64,000 nucleotides of DNA from Companilactobacillus halodurans (lineage in GTDB: Bacteria; Bacillota; Bacilli; Lactobacillales; Lactobacillaceae): contig NZ_VDFP01000008.1 in NCBI RefSeq assembly GCF_009600985.1, forward strand, positions 39,975 to 103,974, written 5' to 3'. The notes below the pieces were generated by a model, which was not told where the DNA came from, did no database searches, and was given only the letters and a program-made list of their open reading frames with translations. Within the stretch, counting starts at the first letter, position 1, and every line of letters starts with the position of its first letter. Positions 11,306 to 20,442 of this stretch are shown here, in pieces. The position numbers and the translations under genes were made by a program.

Positions 11306-11347
11306 AAAAAGCCATCTTAGACTTTACAACGGTTTAAGCTGGCTTTT
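11306..11347 (-). terminator. Terminator of the small XRE regulator
   Basis: Stem AAAAGCCA.CTTA.AC pairs with GT.TAAG.TGGCTTTT, followed by a T-run on the minus strand about 40 bp after the XRE gene stop. Confidence 0.7.
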
Positions 11348-11388
11348 AGAACAATAATATTATCGCTTTATTAATAATAATTTTTTTA

Positions 11389-11640
11389 CTAATAATCACT
11401 ACTAATTATTCGATTGATATCCGTATCATAATATCTAGCTAAGGCAATCAATGTATCAATATCCGGCATTCTAATGCCAGTTTCATAATGAGACAAGGTT
11501 GTAACATCAATGTTCAAATGTTGAGCCACTTCTTTTTGGGTCACATTCTTATCTCTTCTCAGTAGTTTAAGATTTCTTGCAATGTTAAACCCTGATTCGT
11601 GCATTAGTCGGTTCAAGTTCTTATCTACTACTTCGCGCAT
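11389..11640 (-). CDS. Small XRE-family transcriptional regulator
   Basis: An 83-residue protein that is almost entirely one Cro/C1-type helix-turn-helix. Helices 2 and 3 lie in VTQKEVAQHLN and TTLSHYETG, about residues 36-57. I choose ATG 11640, which has an AGGAAG site 7 bp upstream. A further 17 in-frame codons upstream (to 11691) lack a ribosome site. It sits alone between pgcA and trxB with its own terminator, so no target can be assigned. Confidence 0.8.
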   Translation of the reverse strand: MREVVDKNLNRLMHESGFNIARNLKLLRRDKNVTQKEVAQHLNIDVTTLSHYETGIRMPDIDTLIALARYYDTDINRIISSDY

Positions 11641-11753
11641 AAGAATCACTTCCTGTCTTTTTACAGATATTATATGTTTAAACATGTACACTACGGAACC
11701 AATTCCTAATAATTTATTTTTCGATATTTAGGTATTTACTGTAAATTCAACAA

Positions 11754-11803
11754 TAAAAAAAGGATTATGCGATTAGGTCAAAAATAACCCATCACACAAT
11801 CCT
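11754..11803 (-). terminator. Terminator of trxB
   Basis: An imperfect long stem on the minus strand (AGGATTGTGTGAT...AATCGCATAATCCT) followed by TTTTTTT, about 25 bp after the trxB stop. Confidence 0.75.
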
Positions 11804-11828
11804 CAATTTATTTTTACTTAATGTTTAA

Positions 11829-12770
11829 TTATTTAGCTGAAACTTTTTCATCAGACAATTCTTGAATATAATTGTAAGCTTGTTGTCCAGCAATGCCACC
11901 TTCACCAACAGCAATAGCTACTTGACGAAGATCTTTCTTTCTCACATCACCAACAGCAAAGATACCAGGGATATTAGTTTCCATGTGATCATTTGTATCG
12001 ATCCAACCATTTTCATCCAATACGCCTAAGCTCTTGAATGGTTCTGTCATTGGTTTGATACCAACGTAGATAAAAGCACCTTTAGCTGGAACAACGTGTT
12101 CTTCGCCCGTCTTCTTATCAACATATCTTACGCCGGATACTTTATCATCAGCACTCGTGATTTCCTTAACGTCAGCATTCCAAACGAACTTAATCTTATC
12201 GTTCTTAAATGCACGGTCTTGCAAAATCTTTTGAGCACGTAATTGATCACGACGGTGAATGATTGTTACTGACTTAGCTAATTGTGTTAAATAGATACCT
12301 TCTTCAACGGCAGAATCGCCACCACCGATAACGGCAACGTCTTGTCCTTTAAAGAATGCTCCATCACAGACGGCACAATATGAAACCCCACGTCCTGACA
12401 TTTCATTTTCGCCAGGTACGCCAATCTTTTTATATTGTGAACCAGTTGCAATGATCAAAGCTTTTGTTTCGTAGTCGCCATCATCAGTATGAATGATTTT
12501 GACATTACCCTTATCCTCAACAGATTCAACGGCGCCATAACCAAAGTCAGCACCAAATTGAGTTGATGATTTGTACATCTTTTCACTCAAATCAGGACCC
12601 AAAATTGAATCAAATCCAGGATAGTTTTCAATTGCAGCAGTGTTATTCATTTGACCACCATAGATACCACGGTCAAGAATCATTACTGATAAATTAGCAC
12701 GTGAAGCATAAAGAGCGGCAGTTAAACCACCAGGACCTGCTCCAATAACAACTACATCATATGTTTTCAT
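11829..12770 (-). CDS. trxB: Thioredoxin-disulfide reductase
   Basis: A 313-residue flavoprotein that passes electrons from NADPH through FAD to thioredoxin. It shows the FAD-binding GAGPGG (10-15), the redox pair C132-A-V-C135 followed by DG, the NADPH-binding GGGDSAVEE, and the FAD loop GIFAVGD near the C-terminus. Length is typical. ATG start with AGGAGG. It lies 64 bp after lgt with no strong terminator between them, so read-through from hprK-lgt is possible. Confidence 0.97.
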   Translation of the reverse strand: MKTYDVVVIGAGPGGLTAALYASRANLSVMILDRGIYGGQMNNTAAIENYPGFDSILGPDLSEKMYKSSTQFGADFGYGAVESVEDKGNVKIIHTDDGDYETKALIIATGSQYKKIGVPGENEMSGRGVSYCAVCDGAFFKGQDVAVIGGGDSAVEEGIYLTQLAKSVTIIHRRDQLRAQKILQDRAFKNDKIKFVWNADVKEITSADDKVSGVRYVDKKTGEEHVVPAKGAFIYVGIKPMTEPFKSLGVLDENGWIDTNDHMETNIPGIFAVGDVRKKDLRQVAIAVGEGGIAGQQAYNYIQELSDEKVSAK

Positions 12771-12834
12771 CGTCGATTACCTCCTATTACTCAACAAATC
12801 TTACCATTTTTTTCAAAGTTAGCAATTAAATTGC

Positions 12835-13650
12835 TCACAACTCATTATACCAAGGCTCCGTTTTTTTCTTTCTTCGATAAATGAACAATGCGATAGCACA
12901 GATAAATAAAACTAAAGATAAAACCTGTGAAACTCTTACTCCAGGAAAAATATACAGGCTATCAGTCCGCATCCCTTCGACGAAGAAACGAACAGCTGGA
13001 TACCAAATCAAGTAAGTCAAAAAGACCTCGCCTCGTTTTAAGAGATGCTTGCGATTTCTCAGTACCAGAATCAATATCAAGCCGATTAAATTACCAACTG
13101 ATTCATAAAGAAAAGTTGGTTGGCGATAAGCTCCATTGATAAACATTTGATCCACAATAAAATGTGGCAAATGCAACGACTGTAAAAATGACAAGGTCGT
13201 TTTAGCACCAAACGCTTCTTGATTCATGAAATTACCCCAGCGACCGACGATTTGACCAAGCAAAACTGAAGGTGCTGCAATATCTAACATCAACCAAGGC
13301 GATATTTTTCTTTTTTTGCACAATACTAGCAAAACAATAAAAGCAGCTATCAAACCACCATAAATAGCAATTCCTCCATGCCAAATCTTGATGATTTCGC
13401 CTGGATTAGCTAAATAAAATGGCAATTCAAAAATTACGTAGTAAAGCCTTGCTCCGACTAAAGCAATTGGTACTCCATACAAAACTAAATCCAAAATATT
13501 ATCTGGATCTAAATGTCTTCTTTTAGCTTCTCTCATTGCCATGATTACTCCAACTAGGGCACCCATAGCAATGATTATGCCGTACCAATGAATTTGCAAT
13601 TCACCCAAATTGAATGCAATTGGGTTCAATGCCAATAAATCAAAATTCAT
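12835..13650 (-). CDS. lgt: Prolipoprotein diacylglyceryl transferase
   Basis: Membrane enzyme that transfers diacylglycerol from phosphatidylglycerol to the lipobox cysteine of prolipoproteins, the first step of lipoprotein maturation. The 271 residues have about seven membrane segments. The Lgt signature around [13 protein letters not shown] is present near 135-150, as is the conserved N-terminal IHWYG. Its ATG overlaps the hprK stop by one base (TAATG), implying translational coupling. PstS, encoded nearby, is a predicted lipoprotein substrate. Confidence 0.97.
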   Translation of the reverse strand: MNFDLLALNPIAFNLGELQIHWYGIIIAMGALVGVIMAMREAKRRHLDPDNILDLVLYGVPIALVGARLYYVIFELPFYLANPGEIIKIWHGGIAIYGGLIAAFIVLLVLCKKRKISPWLMLDIAAPSVLLGQIVGRWGNFMNQEAFGAKTTLSFLQSLHLPHFIVDQMFINGAYRQPTFLYESVGNLIGLILILVLRNRKHLLKRGEVFLTYLIWYPAVRFFVEGMRTDSLYIFPGVRVSQVLSLVLFICAIALFIYRRKKKTEPWYNEL

Positions 13651-14609
13651 TACTTAGTTTCTCCGTCATTCTTAGTTTTTGTTTCATTTTCTTTAATTAG
13701 CAGTCCTAAATTATCTTCGAACTTCTTCGTTGCATCGTAACCCATCTTTCTTGCACGATAGTTCATCGCAGCAACTTCAATAATGATGGAGATATTACGA
13801 CCAACTTTAACTGGTACTGTGATTTGTGGAACATCGACATCAAAGAAAGTTCTCTTATCTTCCAATGTTCCAATGCGGTCATAATTCTTATCAGCTGACC
13901 AATTTTCCAAGTTGATTATCAATTGAATTTCACTTTGTGAACGAACCGCACCAGCACCAAAGAGATTCATGACATCGATAATTCCGATACCTCTGATTTC
14001 TAGTAGGTGATTCAAGATCTTAGGTGCTTCACCGACAATCGTTTTTTCATCACGTTGGTAAACATCAACTCGATCGTCAGCAATCAATCGGTGACCACGC
14101 TTAATCAATTCCAAGGCAGTTTCACTTTTACCAATGCCAGAATGACCTGTCAAAAGAATTCCAATACCATAAACATCGACCAAAACGCCATGAATCGATT
14201 CTCTAGGTGCTAATTTCTCATCTAGATATTCAGTAATCATACTTGAGAGTCTCGTTGTTGGCAATTCCGAACCAATCACTGGTACATGATGCTCTTCAGC
14301 TGCTTGTAAAATCTCTTTACTAGGTTGGATATTCCGAGAAATAAGTAAAGCTGGCGTATCTTCTCGACACAACTCCAACATGACTTTATAGCGATTATTT
14401 GAAGTCATTGAACGTGAATAAGCTGATTCTGTTTGTCCAAATAATTGAATCCGTTCACTTGGATAATAGTCAAAATAACCTGTCAATTCGATTCCAGGAC
14501 GTGAAATATCGCTTGTTGTTACTTTTTTCTTTTCAAGCAATTGTTCTCCATTATAAACTTTTAGTTCATTATCTTTTACCATTTGTGATACGGTAACGAA
14601 ATTTGTCAT
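13650..14609 (-). CDS. hprK: HPr kinase/phosphorylase
   Basis: A bifunctional sensor enzyme that phosphorylates or dephosphorylates Ser46 of HPr and so sets carbon catabolite control in Firmicutes. The 319 residues include the P-loop GHSGIGKS at 155-162 and the K3-loop region around [18 protein letters not shown] 14609 is preferred because GGGGG lies about 7 bp upstream. A TTG two codons earlier would sit on the ribosome site. It is the first gene of hprK-lgt. Confidence 0.97.
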   Translation of the reverse strand: MTNFVTVSQMVKDNELKVYNGEQLLEKKKVTTSDISRPGIELTGYFDYYPSERIQLFGQTESAYSRSMTSNNRYKVMLELCREDTPALLISRNIQPSKEILQAAEEHHVPVIGSELPTTRLSSMITEYLDEKLAPRESIHGVLVDVYGIGILLTGHSGIGKSETALELIKRGHRLIADDRVDVYQRDEKTIVGEAPKILNHLLEIRGIGIIDVMNLFGAGAVRSQSEIQLIINLENWSADKNYDRIGTLEDKRTFFDVDVPQITVPVKVGRNISIIIEVAAMNYRARKMGYDATKKFEDNLGLLIKENETKTKNDGETK

Positions 14610-14653
14610 AGCCAACCCCCACTGATTCTAGTTTTATCTTAATTTTATCATTA

Positions 14654-14684
14654 AAAAAACAAAAAAACGCGCACTAGACGCGTC
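14654..14684 (-). terminator. Terminator overlapping the end of the YvlD-like gene
   Basis: ACGCG/CGCGT stem with a 7-base loop, followed by TTTTTTT on the minus strand. The stop codon of the membrane-protein gene (14674) lies inside the hairpin. It separates that gene from hprK. Confidence 0.75.
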
Positions 14685-15063
14685 TTTGAAATTTATCCAT
14701 GGTATAGCTGTTAATAATCGAATTACAAATTGCCAAAATAATGGCTACAACTATGGCTGAACCAAAGCTACTAAAATGGAAACTTGCAGGTCCGACTAAA
14801 GAAGAAGTTAATTCCAAGGTAAATGCATTTATAACGAATGAAAATAATCCAAACGTGATAAACGTAATCGGTAAAGAAATGATATGTAAGAATGGTCTGA
14901 CAATCATATTTAGGATGGCCAAGACCACACTAGCAATTATGGCTGTTCCTAAACTGGCAATTTGAAACATACCTGGCAAGAGACGTGCAATTGCCAAAAA
15001 TAATAACGTCTGTACAACCACTCTAATAATCACTCTAATAATCAACTTCATTTTGCTTCTCAA
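14674..15063 (-). CDS. YvlD/phage-holin-4 family membrane protein
   Basis: A 129-residue protein with four hydrophobic segments covering nearly its whole length, in the pattern of the YvlD (phage holin 4 superfamily) group. Function is unknown; YvlD belongs to a membrane-stress operon with PspC-like proteins in Bacillus. Here it follows a PspC-domain gene by 15 bp, the same pairing. The start is uncertain: TTG 15063 is very close to the AAGGGAG site and ATG 15051 is about 15 bp away. Confidence 0.8.
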   Translation of the reverse strand: MRSKMKLIIRVIIRVVVQTLLFLAIARLLPGMFQIASLGTAIIASVVLAILNMIVRPFLHIISLPITFITFGLFSFVINAFTLELTSSLVGPASFHFSSFGSAIVVAIILAICNSIINSYTMDKFQRRV

Positions 15064-15078
15064 AAACTCCCTTTTAAA

Positions 15079-15330
15079 TCAGTAATATTTTTTTGACGCC
15101 TTTGGACGATCATGCTTTTTATTATAATCCGTTTCTTGAATATTGCGCTTTTCCGGTAATGAAAAAACACAGATTACATAAATCAAAATCGGTAAAAAGT
15201 AAGTGAACGGTAATAAAAAGATAAAGGCTAAACGAATCCAAGTCGAGTCGATGCCAAAGTATTCACCTAAACCGCCACAAACTCCGGCAAGCATTCGGTC
15301 AGTACTTGATCTCGTAATTTTTCTTCTCAT
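15079..15330 (-). CDS. PspC-domain membrane protein
   Basis: An 83-residue protein. Residues 1-60 form a PspC domain with the conserved DRMLAGVCGGLGEYFGID start and one strong membrane segment (about 35-58), followed by a charged cytoplasmic tail. PspC-domain proteins act in envelope-stress sensing. A GAGGTG site precedes its ATG. It forms an apparent pair with the YvlD-like gene downstream, and phoU ends 59 bp upstream. Confidence 0.88.
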   Translation of the reverse strand: MRRKITRSSTDRMLAGVCGGLGEYFGIDSTWIRLAFIFLLPFTYFLPILIYVICVFSLPEKRNIQETDYNKKHDRPKASKKYY

Positions 15331-15389
15331 ACATTCTCACCTCAACTTGTTCAAAAATATACTACACATCGTGATAAATATCAATTGTA

Positions 15390-16064
15390 CTAATCTTCAA
15401 CAATGTGCTTTCGATTCAGTTCTACCACATGTCCTGTATTTAAGTAAACGACCCATTCACAGATGTTTGTTGCATAATCACCGACACGTTCTAGATAACT
15501 GGCAACCAACATATATGATGAACCACTTAAAACATTTTCAACGGTCTTTTGCATATCTTTAATACATAATTCATTGATCATCGCACTTTTAGCATCAATT
15601 TCGATGTCACGATGAGCTACTTCTTCAGCTAATTTGCTATCTTTTTTCAAATAAGCTTCTAGGGCATCTTCAACGATACTTGTTGCCATATCGCCCATTT
15701 CACCAATAACTTTTTCAATTTCAGGGATTCTCGTTTCACCCTTAACTCTGATTGTTTCTTGAGCAATGCTGACTGCGTGATCGCCCATTCTTTCCAAATC
15801 AGAACTAGCTTTTAAAACGGTCACGATCATCCGTAAATCAGAAGTCACTGGCTGTTGTAAGGCAATCATTTCAAACGATTCTTTTTCAAGATCCATTTCA
15901 CGCTTGTTGATAAAGTGGTCATTTTTAATAACCTCTTTAGCTAATGATTTATCGTGATCAATATATGCCTTAACTGATTTCATAATGGCTTCACTTGCCA
16001 TCATACCCATTTCTGAGAACCGTAAATGTAAATTATTTAGTTGTTCTTCAAATGTAGTACGCAT
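15390..16064 (-). CDS. phoU: Phosphate transport system regulator PhoU
   Basis: A 224-residue all-helical protein with two PhoU repeats, each with the E/DxxxD metal pattern (SSDLERMGDHAV near 90-101; ASYLERVGDYATN near 187-199). It links the Pst transporter state to the PhoR/PhoP kinase system and limits phosphate uptake. It is the last gene of pstS-C-A-B-B-phoU, 11 bp after the second pstB. ATG start with AGGAG. Confidence 0.95.
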   Translation of the reverse strand: MRTTFEEQLNNLHLRFSEMGMMASEAIMKSVKAYIDHDKSLAKEVIKNDHFINKREMDLEKESFEMIALQQPVTSDLRMIVTVLKASSDLERMGDHAVSIAQETIRVKGETRIPEIEKVIGEMGDMATSIVEDALEAYLKKDSKLAEEVAHRDIEIDAKSAMINELCIKDMQKTVENVLSGSSYMLVASYLERVGDYATNICEWVVYLNTGHVVELNRKHIVED

Positions 16065-16075
16065 CTTTTTTTCTC

Positions 16076-16834
16076 CTAACCGAATTTTCCAGAAATATAA
16101 TCTTCCGTTTGTTTTTGTTTTGGATTTAAGAAAACATTTTTAGTCTTATCGGCTTCAATTAATTCTCCATTTAGGAAAAAGGCTGTCCTATCAGAAATTC
16201 TTGAAGCTTGTTGCATATTATGTGTAACTGTAATGATAGTATAGTCTTCACGTAATGCCAACATTGTTTCTTCAACTTTAGATGACGAAATAGGGTCCAA
16301 GGCACTTGTTGGTTCATCTAATAAAATAATATCAGGTTTCACTGCTAAAACTCTAGCAATACAAACTCTTTGTTGCTGTCCACCAGAAAGCGATAAAGCA
16401 CTTTGGTGCAATTTGTCTTTAACGTCATCCCAGACAGCAGCGTTTTGTAAACTAGTTTCAACTGCTTCATCTAAAGTCTTTTTATCCTTAACTCCCGCTA
16501 ATCTTAATCCATATATTACATTATCATAAATTGAGAATGGAAACGGATTTGGTTGTTGAAAAACCATTCCGACCTGCTTTCTTAATTCAACAGTGTCGAT
16601 GTTAGGTGCGTAAATATTCTTTCCATCAAGGGAAATCGTGCCTGTGATTGTAACGTTTGGAATCAAATCGTTCATTCGATTCAAACATCTCAGATATGTT
16701 GATTTACCACAACCCGATGGTCCAATCAAGGCTGTAATCTCATTTTTATTAAAATCGAGATTTACTCCCTTTAATGCTTCTTTCTTACCATAAAACAAAT
16801 GTACATCAGAAGATGTTAAAATTTTCTCTGCCAA
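16076..16834 (-). CDS. pstB: Phosphate ABC transporter ATP-binding protein (second copy)
   Basis: A 252-residue ABC ATPase that energises phosphate uptake. It has Walker [10 protein letters not shown], signature LSGGQQQR, Walker B IILLDEP and the H-loop VTHNMQQ. The start is TTG 16834 with an AGGAG site. It lies 11 bp after another pstB; tandem pstB genes are common in lactobacilli and streptococci. The two copies differ clearly along their length, so this is an old duplication and not a recent repeat. Confidence 0.95.
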   Translation of the reverse strand: MAEKILTSSDVHLFYGKKEALKGVNLDFNKNEITALIGPSGCGKSTYLRCLNRMNDLIPNVTITGTISLDGKNIYAPNIDTVELRKQVGMVFQQPNPFPFSIYDNVIYGLRLAGVKDKKTLDEAVETSLQNAAVWDDVKDKLHQSALSLSGGQQQRVCIARVLAVKPDIILLDEPTSALDPISSSKVEETMLALREDYTIITVTHNMQQASRISDRTAFFLNGELIEADKTKNVFLNPKQKQTEDYISGKFG

Positions 16835-16845
16835 TTTTAATGCTC

Positions 16846-17652
16846 CTATCCAAAGTGTCCAGAAACATAATCTTCAGTCGTCTTAACTTTTGGACGAGTA
16901 AAGATTTTTCTAGTTTCGTTAAATTCAACTGCATGTCCCATATGAAAAAATGCTGTGTAATCACTAATTCTAGCTGCTTGTTGCATGTTGTGCGTCACGA
17001 TAATAATGGTGAACTTATCTTTCAAACTCAACATTGTTTCCTCAACATTTGACGTTGAAATTGGATCTAGAGCACTTGCCGGTTCATCCATCAATAAAAT
17101 ATCTGGTTTCATAGCAATTGCTCGAGCAATACAAAGTCTTTGTTGTTGACCCCCAGAGAGCGCTAAAGCACTTTTGTTCAGATCATCTTTGACTTGATCC
17201 CACAACGAGGCCTGTTTCAAAGTTGTCTCAACAATTTCATCTAATTTCTTTTTGTCATGTAAACCATGACGTTTTAAAGCAAAAGTAATGTTGTCATAAA
17301 TTGATTTTGAAAACGGATTCGGACGCTGAAATACCATTCCAATATGTTTTCTAACCTCATAAATATCAACATTATTTTTATTGATATCTAAACCACGGTA
17401 CATAATCTGTCCTTTAACTGTAGCTCCGGGGATATTGTCGTTCATTCGATTCAAAGATCTTAAATAAGTCGACTTACCTGATCCTGAAGCTCCAATCAAA
17501 GATGTAATCTTGTATCTTTCGAACTGAAGCGATGCCTTATGCATCGCTTCTTTTTCGCCATAAAATACTTGTAGATCCTTAGTACTCATGGCAATTTCAT
17601 GCTCATCCTTATCTAAATGAAGGATGGATTGTTTTACTCTTTGTTCATCCAT
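16846..17652 (-). CDS. pstB: Phosphate ABC transporter ATP-binding protein (first copy)
   Basis: A 268-residue ABC ATPase with an N-terminal extension of about 20 charged residues absent from the neighbouring copy. Walker A is GASGSGKST, signature LSGGQQQR, Walker B ILLMDEP. It begins 3 bp after pstA, so it is probably the main partner of the PstC-PstA channel. ATG start. Confidence 0.95.
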   Translation of the reverse strand: MDEQRVKQSILHLDKDEHEIAMSTKDLQVFYGEKEAMHKASLQFERYKITSLIGASGSGKSTYLRSLNRMNDNIPGATVKGQIMYRGLDINKNNVDIYEVRKHIGMVFQRPNPFSKSIYDNITFALKRHGLHDKKKLDEIVETTLKQASLWDQVKDDLNKSALALSGGQQQRLCIARAIAMKPDILLMDEPASALDPISTSNVEETMLSLKDKFTIIIVTHNMQQAARISDYTAFFHMGHAVEFNETRKIFTRPKVKTTEDYVSGHFG

Positions 17653-17655
17653 ATA

Positions 17656-18546
17656 TTACTCGCCACCCGTCATTTTTTTATAAACTAAATTACCGATATA
17701 TCTTGAAAGTAAATTGAAAATCAAAACTGCGATAATCAAAACTGCAGAAGCTCCAGCTGAAACTTGTACAGCATCTGGAATCAATCCTTCTGAATTCACT
17801 TTCCAAATATGAACAGCTAATGTTTCGGCAGGTCGCATCAAGTTCAATGGACTAGTGATACTGAAAATATTGAAGTTAGTAAAGTCAAGTGGCGGAGCAC
17901 TTTGACCAGCCGTATAAATTAATGCAGCGGCTTCACCAAAGACTCTTCCGGCCCCAATAATCATACCTGTAATAATACCAGGAAGTCCATCAGGAATAAT
18001 AACGTGAATCACTGTTTCCCATTTTGAAAGTCCTAAAGCCAGACCGGCTTCACGTTGAGATTGCGGAACTGATTTCAATGAATCCTCAACATTTCTTGTC
18101 AAAATTGGCAAGTTGAAAACTGTCAAAGTTAAAGCACCTGACAAAATGGAAAAACCGAAATTGAAACTGATAACGAAAATCAAAAATCCAAACAAACCAA
18201 CAACGATTGATGGCAATGAACTCAATACTTCAATTGAAACTCGAATCAATTCGACGAATTTATTTTTACCAGCATACTCTGATAAGTAAATTCCGGCACA
18301 AATTGAAATCGGTATTGAAATCAACATAGAAAGAATCAATAAGAAGAACGAATTGAACAATTGAATCCCCACACCGCTTCCAGCTTGAAAGGCCTTAGAT
18401 CCAGAAGTGAGAAAGTGCCAGTTTACATATCGTAAACCACTTCCCAAAATATAAACTAACAATCCAATAAGAATCAAAACGATGATCCCTGACATAAAGT
18501 AAATTACGCCAGTTGCAATCTTATCTTTTGTTTTAGCATTAAACAC
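17656..18546 (-). CDS. pstA: Phosphate ABC transporter permease PstA
   Basis: A 296-residue permease with six membrane segments. The ABC-interacting EAA-like loop is visible around REAGLALGLSKWETV, near 165-180. It forms the phosphate channel with PstC. The GTG start overlaps the pstC stop by one base, with a GAGGTG site 7 bp upstream. Confidence 0.95.
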   Translation of the reverse strand: MFNAKTKDKIATGVIYFMSGIIVLILIGLLVYILGSGLRYVNWHFLTSGSKAFQAGSGVGIQLFNSFFLLILSMLISIPISICAGIYLSEYAGKNKFVELIRVSIEVLSSLPSIVVGLFGFLIFVISFNFGFSILSGALTLTVFNLPILTRNVEDSLKSVPQSQREAGLALGLSKWETVIHVIIPDGLPGIITGMIIGAGRVFGEAAALIYTAGQSAPPLDFTNFNIFSITSPLNLMRPAETLAVHIWKVNSEGLIPDAVQVSAGASAVLIIAVLIFNLLSRYIGNLVYKKMTGGE

Positions 18547-19466
18547 TAGAATTCACCTCGCTTAGCAATTGATCTAATCACAAAGTTGAACAATAGTGAC
18601 ATTAATAGCAATAGTAAAGCTAAGGACCAAAGTGCATTATTTGCGGTCGATCCCATAATCGTATTACCCATGTTCATAGTTAGAACACTGGTTAGAGTTG
18701 ATGATGGCGAAACAAGATTCTGTGGCAGAAGCATGGCATTACCAATAACCATTTGCACAGCTAATGCTTCACCAAATGCCCGTGCCATTCCAAAAACGAC
18801 AGCCGTTAAAATTCCTGGCGTGGCAGCGCGTAACACTACCTTAGAAATTGTCTGCCATCTAGTTGCTCCAAGAGCTAACGAAGCTTCTCGATAATATCTA
18901 GGAACGGCTTTTAAAGCATCGACTGACATAGAAGTAATCGTTGGTAGAATCATGACGAATAAAACAAATGACCCGGCTAAAATACCAAACCCACTGCCTC
19001 CAGCAATTTTTCTAACGAAAGGAACCACAATTGTTAACCCGATAAATCCATAAACTACTGATGGAATACCCACCAATAATTCAATGACCGGTTGTAAAAC
19101 TTTGCGACCCCATTTAGGCGAGATTTCAGTCATAAAAATGGCTGCTGCAATCGCAAATGGCGTTCCAATTAAAGCTGCAATCAAAGTAACTGAAAATGAT
19201 CCGATAATCATTGGTGCAGCACCAACAATTGGATGGCCTGAACTATCTAACTTGTTTGGAGACCAAACTGAATGAGTTAAAAAATCAATTGGATTGACGC
19301 CATCCTTAAAGAAAATAACTAACCCTTTTGAAGCGACGAATCCAATAATAGTGATAACTAGTAAAACGATAATGGCAGTAAAACTGAAAGAAATAGCTTT
19401 TCCACGAGTTTCTCTTTTAGCGGAGACAGATTTCTTAGTTAAACTTTCTTTAATTGGATCTTTCAA
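18546..19466 (-). CDS. pstC: Phosphate ABC transporter permease PstC
   Basis: A 306-residue permease with six membrane segments after a charged cytoplasmic N-terminus of about 25 residues. The EAA-like loop REASLALGATRWQT is near 195-208. The TTG start lies 1 bp after the pstS stop and is served by a GGGGG site inside the pstS end. Confidence 0.95.
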   Translation of the reverse strand: MKDPIKESLTKKSVSAKRETRGKAISFSFTAIIVLLVITIIGFVASKGLVIFFKDGVNPIDFLTHSVWSPNKLDSSGHPIVGAAPMIIGSFSVTLIAALIGTPFAIAAAIFMTEISPKWGRKVLQPVIELLVGIPSVVYGFIGLTIVVPFVRKIAGGSGFGILAGSFVLFVMILPTITSMSVDALKAVPRYYREASLALGATRWQTISKVVLRAATPGILTAVVFGMARAFGEALAVQMVIGNAMLLPQNLVSPSSTLTSVLTMNMGNTIMGSTANNALWSLALLLLLMSLLFNFVIRSIAKRGEF

Positions 19467-19467
19467 A

Positions 19468-20343
19468 TTATTTTACCCCCTTTGTAACTGGCGTAACATT
19501 GCCCTTATAATCTTTTTGATATTTCATTTCATTGATTGGAACATAGTTCATCTTTTTAACGACATCGTTTTGAACTTTCTTAGTCATAATGAAGTCCAAG
19601 AAGTCCTTGGTCATACCAGTTGGTTTGCCATTGGTATAAAGATGTTCGTAGGACCAAATCTTCCAAGTATTATTCTCAATATTTTTAATAGTTGGTGCAA
19701 TATTGTTAATGTTAATAGTTTTGACAGTATCATTTAAATATGGCATTGCTAAATAACTGATGGCACCAGCAGTATTGTAGACAATTTGTCTAACCATTCC
19801 GCTAGAATCTTGTTCTTGAGAGCGAACAAACGGCGTACCGTCCATAACGTCACTTTCAAAGGCTGCTCTAGTACCACTACCATCGGCACGATTAATAATG
19901 GTGATCGGTAGATCCTGACCACCAACTTGTTTCCAGTTAGTTATTTCACCAGAAAAAATTTCTTTTAATTGCTCGATAGTTAACGATTTAACCTTAACAT
20001 TTTTGTTCACTATGGGAACCATTGCGACTGCAGCTATACGATGATCGACAAGTTTACTAGCATCGATATCCTTTTTTTGTTCTGCATAGAGATCGGAATT
20101 TCCAATATCTACCGCACCTTGTTGAATCTGACTGAGTCCTGTACCAGTTCCGCCACCCTGAACGTTAACGTACTCGCTTGAATTACTCTTGGTAAATTCT
20201 TCCCCAGCGAGTTCTACTAATGGCTGAGCGGCAGACGATCCCACCGCTGTAATCGTTTGTTGGCTTCCGCTGCCTTTGCAACCACTCAATATAAAAATCA
20301 TGGGTATTACAATTGCAAATAATGCGACAAGTCTTTTTTTCAA
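19468..20343 (-). CDS. pstS: Phosphate-binding lipoprotein PstS
   Basis: A 291-residue extracellular substrate-binding protein for phosphate. The N-terminal signal ends in lipobox LSGC with the lipidated cysteine at 22. Phosphate-binding segments typical of PstS are visible: VGSSAAQPL, GGGTGTGL and NRADGSGTR. I take TTG 20343 as the start, because the GTG three codons earlier is part of the GAGGTG ribosome site. It is the first gene of the pst operon, behind a strong terminator and a candidate Pho box. Confidence 0.95.
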   Translation of the reverse strand: MKKRLVALFAIVIPMIFILSGCKGSGSQQTITAVGSSAAQPLVELAGEEFTKSNSSEYVNVQGGGTGTGLSQIQQGAVDIGNSDLYAEQKKDIDASKLVDHRIAAVAMVPIVNKNVKVKSLTIEQLKEIFSGEITNWKQVGGQDLPITIINRADGSGTRAAFESDVMDGTPFVRSQEQDSSGMVRQIVYNTAGAISYLAMPYLNDTVKTININNIAPTIKNIENNTWKIWSYEHLYTNGKPTGMTKDFLDFIMTKKVQNDVVKKMNYVPINEMKYQKDYKGNVTPVTKGVK

Positions 20344-20370
20344 TGTTCTCACCTCTATCTAGCTTAGAAT

Positions 20371-20397
20371 AGTATAGAAATGTATATTTTTTGTATA
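20371..20397 (-). promoter_or_regulatory. Candidate PhoP-binding box and promoter of pstS
   Basis: On the minus strand three near-identical hexamers follow each other: TATACA, 5 bases, TATACA, 4 bases, TATACT. The period is 10-11 bp, as in Bacillus Pho boxes (TT(A/T/C)ACA direct repeats). The last hexamer also fits a -10 box, 27 bp before the pstS start. No good -35 exists, which suits an activated promoter. Confidence 0.6.
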
Positions 20398-20440
20398 AAA
20401 AAATGTCGCAACAAAATAAATTATTTTGTTGCGACATTTT
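20397..20440 (-). terminator. Terminator between phoR and pstS
   Basis: A perfect stem (AATGTCGCAACAAAAT with its complement) closed by a few bases and followed by TTTTTTT on the minus strand. It separates the phoPR transcript from pstS, which therefore needs its own promoter. Confidence 0.93.
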
Positions 20441-20442
20441 CT

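Noticed and set aside
16076..17652. Recent pstB duplication
   Set aside because: The two copies differ throughout and tandem pstB genes are common in this group.
20343..20352. GTG start for pstS
   Set aside because: The GTG is part of the GAGGTG ribosome site; TTG three codons later has normal spacing.
20183..20437. 84-residue frame overlapping the start of pstS and the phoR terminator
   Set aside because: It translates the terminator hairpin and an out-of-frame part of pstS.
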